Origin: Bacteroidales bacterium
GTDB taxonomy: Bacteria; Bacteroidota; Bacteroidia; Bacteroidales; WRGA01
Direction: 5' to 3'
Assembly: GCA_031279795.1 (NCBI GenBank)
Contig: JAITHZ010000158.1
Location: 1-7,395, forward strand
Length of the DNA: 7,395 nt
The notes beneath the pieces were generated by a model. It saw only the letters and a program-made list of their open reading frames with translations, did no database searches and was not told where the DNA came from. How positions within the stretch are numbered: position 1 is the stretch's first letter; every line of letters starts with the position of its first letter. Made by a program: the position numbers and the translations under genes. Below, one piece after another: positions 5,955-7,395 of the stretch.

Positions 5955-6641
5955 ATGAAACATTTTTGGCAAGAGTTTGTGTCGCTATTTTTTCCGGAGC
6001 TGTGCGTTGTCTGTTTCGAAAAATTGATTGGTGATGAAGAATACATTTGCACCGACTGCTTTTACCATTTACCGAAAACAAATTTTCATTTACAAAACGA
6101 CAATCCGGTTGAAAAGCGTTTCTGGGGGAAATTTGATCTGGTAAAGGCTTCTTCATTCATTAACTACGTGAAAGGCAGTCCATTTCATAACATTTTGACT
6201 GAAATAAAGTATCGTGGAAGAAAGGAACTGGGCGCGTTTCTGGGCGAATGTTTTGCAACCGATTTGTGCGCCGTTTCCGCTTTTTCATCGGTGGATGCGC
6301 TTGTGCCTGTCCCGCTTCATCCCGACAAGTTACGCAAGCGCGGATACAACCAGAGCGAATGGATTGCGCGCGGTATGGCCAAGACGCTCGGAAAAGAAGT
6401 TCTGTCCGGCAATCTGTACCGGAAAATAGCCAATCTGACGCAGACACGTAAAGGCGTTTACGAACGGTGGGAAAATGTGGAGGATATTTTTGCCGTGAAA
6501 CAGCCCGAACAGCTTGCAGGAATGTACATCTTGCTTGTGGACGACGTGCTGACTACCGGTTCTACCCTCACTGCCTGTGCCGAAGCGCTGGCAGCTGTAC
6601 CCGATTTGCGCATCAGCGTGGCGACTTTGGCAATTGCTTAG
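5955..6641 (+). CDS. comF: ComF-family phosphoribosyltransferase-like protein
   Basis: The 228 residues match the ComF architecture. An N-terminal zinc-ribbon-like module has Cys17/Cys20 and Cys32/Cys35 (two CxxC pairs). KYRG (85-88) and PVPLHPDKLRKRGYNQSE (118-135) follow, then a type I phosphoribosyltransferase PRPP loop, LLVDDVLTTGSTL (193-205). In naturally competent bacteria ComF takes part in uptake or processing of transforming DNA. Family members are also common in species with no shown competence, so the role here is uncertain and the symbol denotes the family only. The protein is expected in the cytoplasm. The ATG at 5955 is the only start that keeps the Cys module near the N-terminus. 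It sits 42 bp after cmk with no clear promoter of its own and 3 bp before the next gene, so it is probably part of the same transcript. Confidence 0.9.
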   Translation: MKHFWQEFVSLFFPELCVVCFEKLIGDEEYICTDCFYHLPKTNFHLQNDNPVEKRFWGKFDLVKASSFINYVKGSPFHNILTEIKYRGRKELGAFLGECFATDLCAVSAFSSVDALVPVPLHPDKLRKRGYNQSEWIARGMAKTLGKEVLSGNLYRKIANLTQTRKGVYERWENVEDIFAVKQPEQLAGMYILLVDDVLTTGSTLTACAEALAAVPDLRISVATLAIA

Positions 6642-6644
6642 ACG

Positions 6645-7395
6645 ATGAACATGGCTCGATACAAAAATTTGTCTGTTTTCTTGCGGCGATATTTTGACGA
6701 AAAAGTACAAAAAATATCCATTCACGCCGGATTTTCCTGCCCAAACCGCGATGGCGTCAAAGGCTTCGGCGGATGTACATATTGCAATAACCAAACGTTT
6801 AGTCCGGCTTATTGCCTGTCGCCGAAATCGGTTACGGAACAGCTGGCAGATGGCGTTGGTTTTTTTTCGCGAAAATACCCGTCAATGAAATATCTGGCTT
6901 ATTTTCAGTCCTATACCAATACCTATGCTGAATTGCCCGTTTTAATCTCAACATACGAAGAGGCGTTGCGTTTTCCAAATATCGTGGGCATAATCATCAG
7001 TACGCGCCCCGACTGCATGCCGGACGACTTGCTGAATTACCTGAAAAAGCGCGCCAAATCGACGTTTATACTGGTAGAGTATGGCGTTGAATCAACCAAC
7101 GACAACACGCTGGCGTTTATCAAGCGCGGACATGCTTATGCAGCTGTCGTTGATGCTGTTGACCGAACGGCTAAGTGCAATATCCACGTAGGGGCGCATC
7201 TCATTCTGGGACTGCCGGGCGAAACCAGACAGGACATATTGGAACATGCGTACCGAATATCACAATTATCAATAACAACAGTTAAATTACATCAACTTCA
7301 ACTCGTCAAACATACGCAAATGGAAAAACAATTTAGAGAAAATCCCGAATTATTCCATTTTTATACGGTAAATGAATATGTGGATTTGGTGATTG
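6645..7395 (+). CDS. yhcC: YhcC/TIGR01212-family radical SAM protein (3' end beyond window)
   Basis: The frame from the ATG at 6645 is open for 250 codons to the window edge. The predicted residues carry GFSCPNRDG (29-37) and GGCTYCNN (42-49), giving Cys32, Cys44 and Cys47 for the radical SAM [4Fe-4S] cluster in the CxxxxxxxxxxxCxxC spacing used by this family. Other conserved pieces are YLAYFQSYTNTYAE (83-96), STRPDCMPDDLL (119-130), RGHAYA (161-166) and HLILGLPGE (185-193), followed by VKLHQLQLVKHT (213-224). From memory these match E. coli YhcC segment by segment. The substrate of the family is not established; the symbol denotes family resemblance. The full protein is usually slightly over 300 residues, so about 50-60 residues probably lie outside. 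The start is 3 bp after the comF stop; an alternative ATG is at 6651. Confidence 0.93.
   Translation, partial: MNMARYKNLSVFLRRYFDEKVQKISIHAGFSCPNRDGVKGFGGCTYCNNQTFSPAYCLSPKSVTEQLADGVGFFSRKYPSMKYLAYFQSYTNTYAELPVLISTYEEALRFPNIVGIIISTRPDCMPDDLLNYLKKRAKSTFILVEYGVESTNDNTLAFIKRGHAYAAVVDAVDRTAKCNIHVGAHLILGLPGETRQDILEHAYRISQLSITTVKLHQLQLVKHTQMEKQFRENPELFHFYTVNEYVDLVI

Noticed and set aside
6330..6794. Antisense open frame (154 codons) across the comF/yhcC junction
   Set aside because: It overlaps two well-supported genes on the other strand and its product has no recognisable features.
6694..6888. Plus-strand open frame of 64 codons
   Set aside because: It is out of frame with, and inside, the radical SAM gene, which has clear Cys motifs in its own frame.

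Overview
The window looks like chromosomal DNA from a member of the Bacteroidota, most likely Bacteroidales. Three things point there. A small secreted protein ends in a type IX secretion system (T9SS) C-terminal sorting domain, which is restricted to this phylum. Two start regions carry the phylum's TAnnTTTG -7 promoter element with AT-rich, Shine-Dalgarno-poor leaders. The patatin/POTRA/barrel protein and the secreted proteins with an 'IDSIxF'-type strand module are also typical. I cannot name the genus. I see no rRNA, tRNA, CRISPR array, insertion sequence or phage gene.

Left part (2-2012, + strand): a group of secreted proteins. It starts with the 3' end of a beta-propeller-like protein, followed by a 33-bp heptamer tandem repeat. 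Next come a 150-residue protein that is little more than a signal peptide, a short strand module and a T9SS sorting domain, and then a complete 386-residue propeller-like protein. The two propeller proteins have alignable C-termini and neither carries a sorting domain. The small protein and the full propeller protein share a short strand module. The spacing (62 bp and 20 bp) suggests one transcript.

Middle (2014-4344, - strand): one long gene for a patatin-like phospholipase fused to a POTRA domain and an outer-membrane beta-barrel (type Vd, PlpD-like architecture). Its stop codon is one base away from the stop of the convergent propeller gene. A 174-bp divergent intergenic region (4345-4518) separates it from rpe. 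That region holds a -7 element for each direction, two T7 tracts and a second, shorter heptamer repeat.

Right part (4519-7395, + strand): a compact housekeeping run of rpe (ribulose-phosphate 3-epimerase), cmk (cytidylate kinase, ATGA overlap with rpe), a ComF-family phosphoribosyltransferase-like protein (42-bp gap) and a YhcC/TIGR01212-type radical SAM protein (3-bp gap) that runs off the window edge. The first two serve the pentose phosphate pathway and pyrimidine nucleotide supply. The last two have no settled function. They probably form one operon driven from the promoter in front of rpe.

I found no convincing new multi-gene system. The parts most worth a second look are the propeller/T9SS mini-protein group, the two heptamer repeats, a seven-G tract inside the patatin gene, and the Cys/Asp/Asn-rich insert in the propeller protein.
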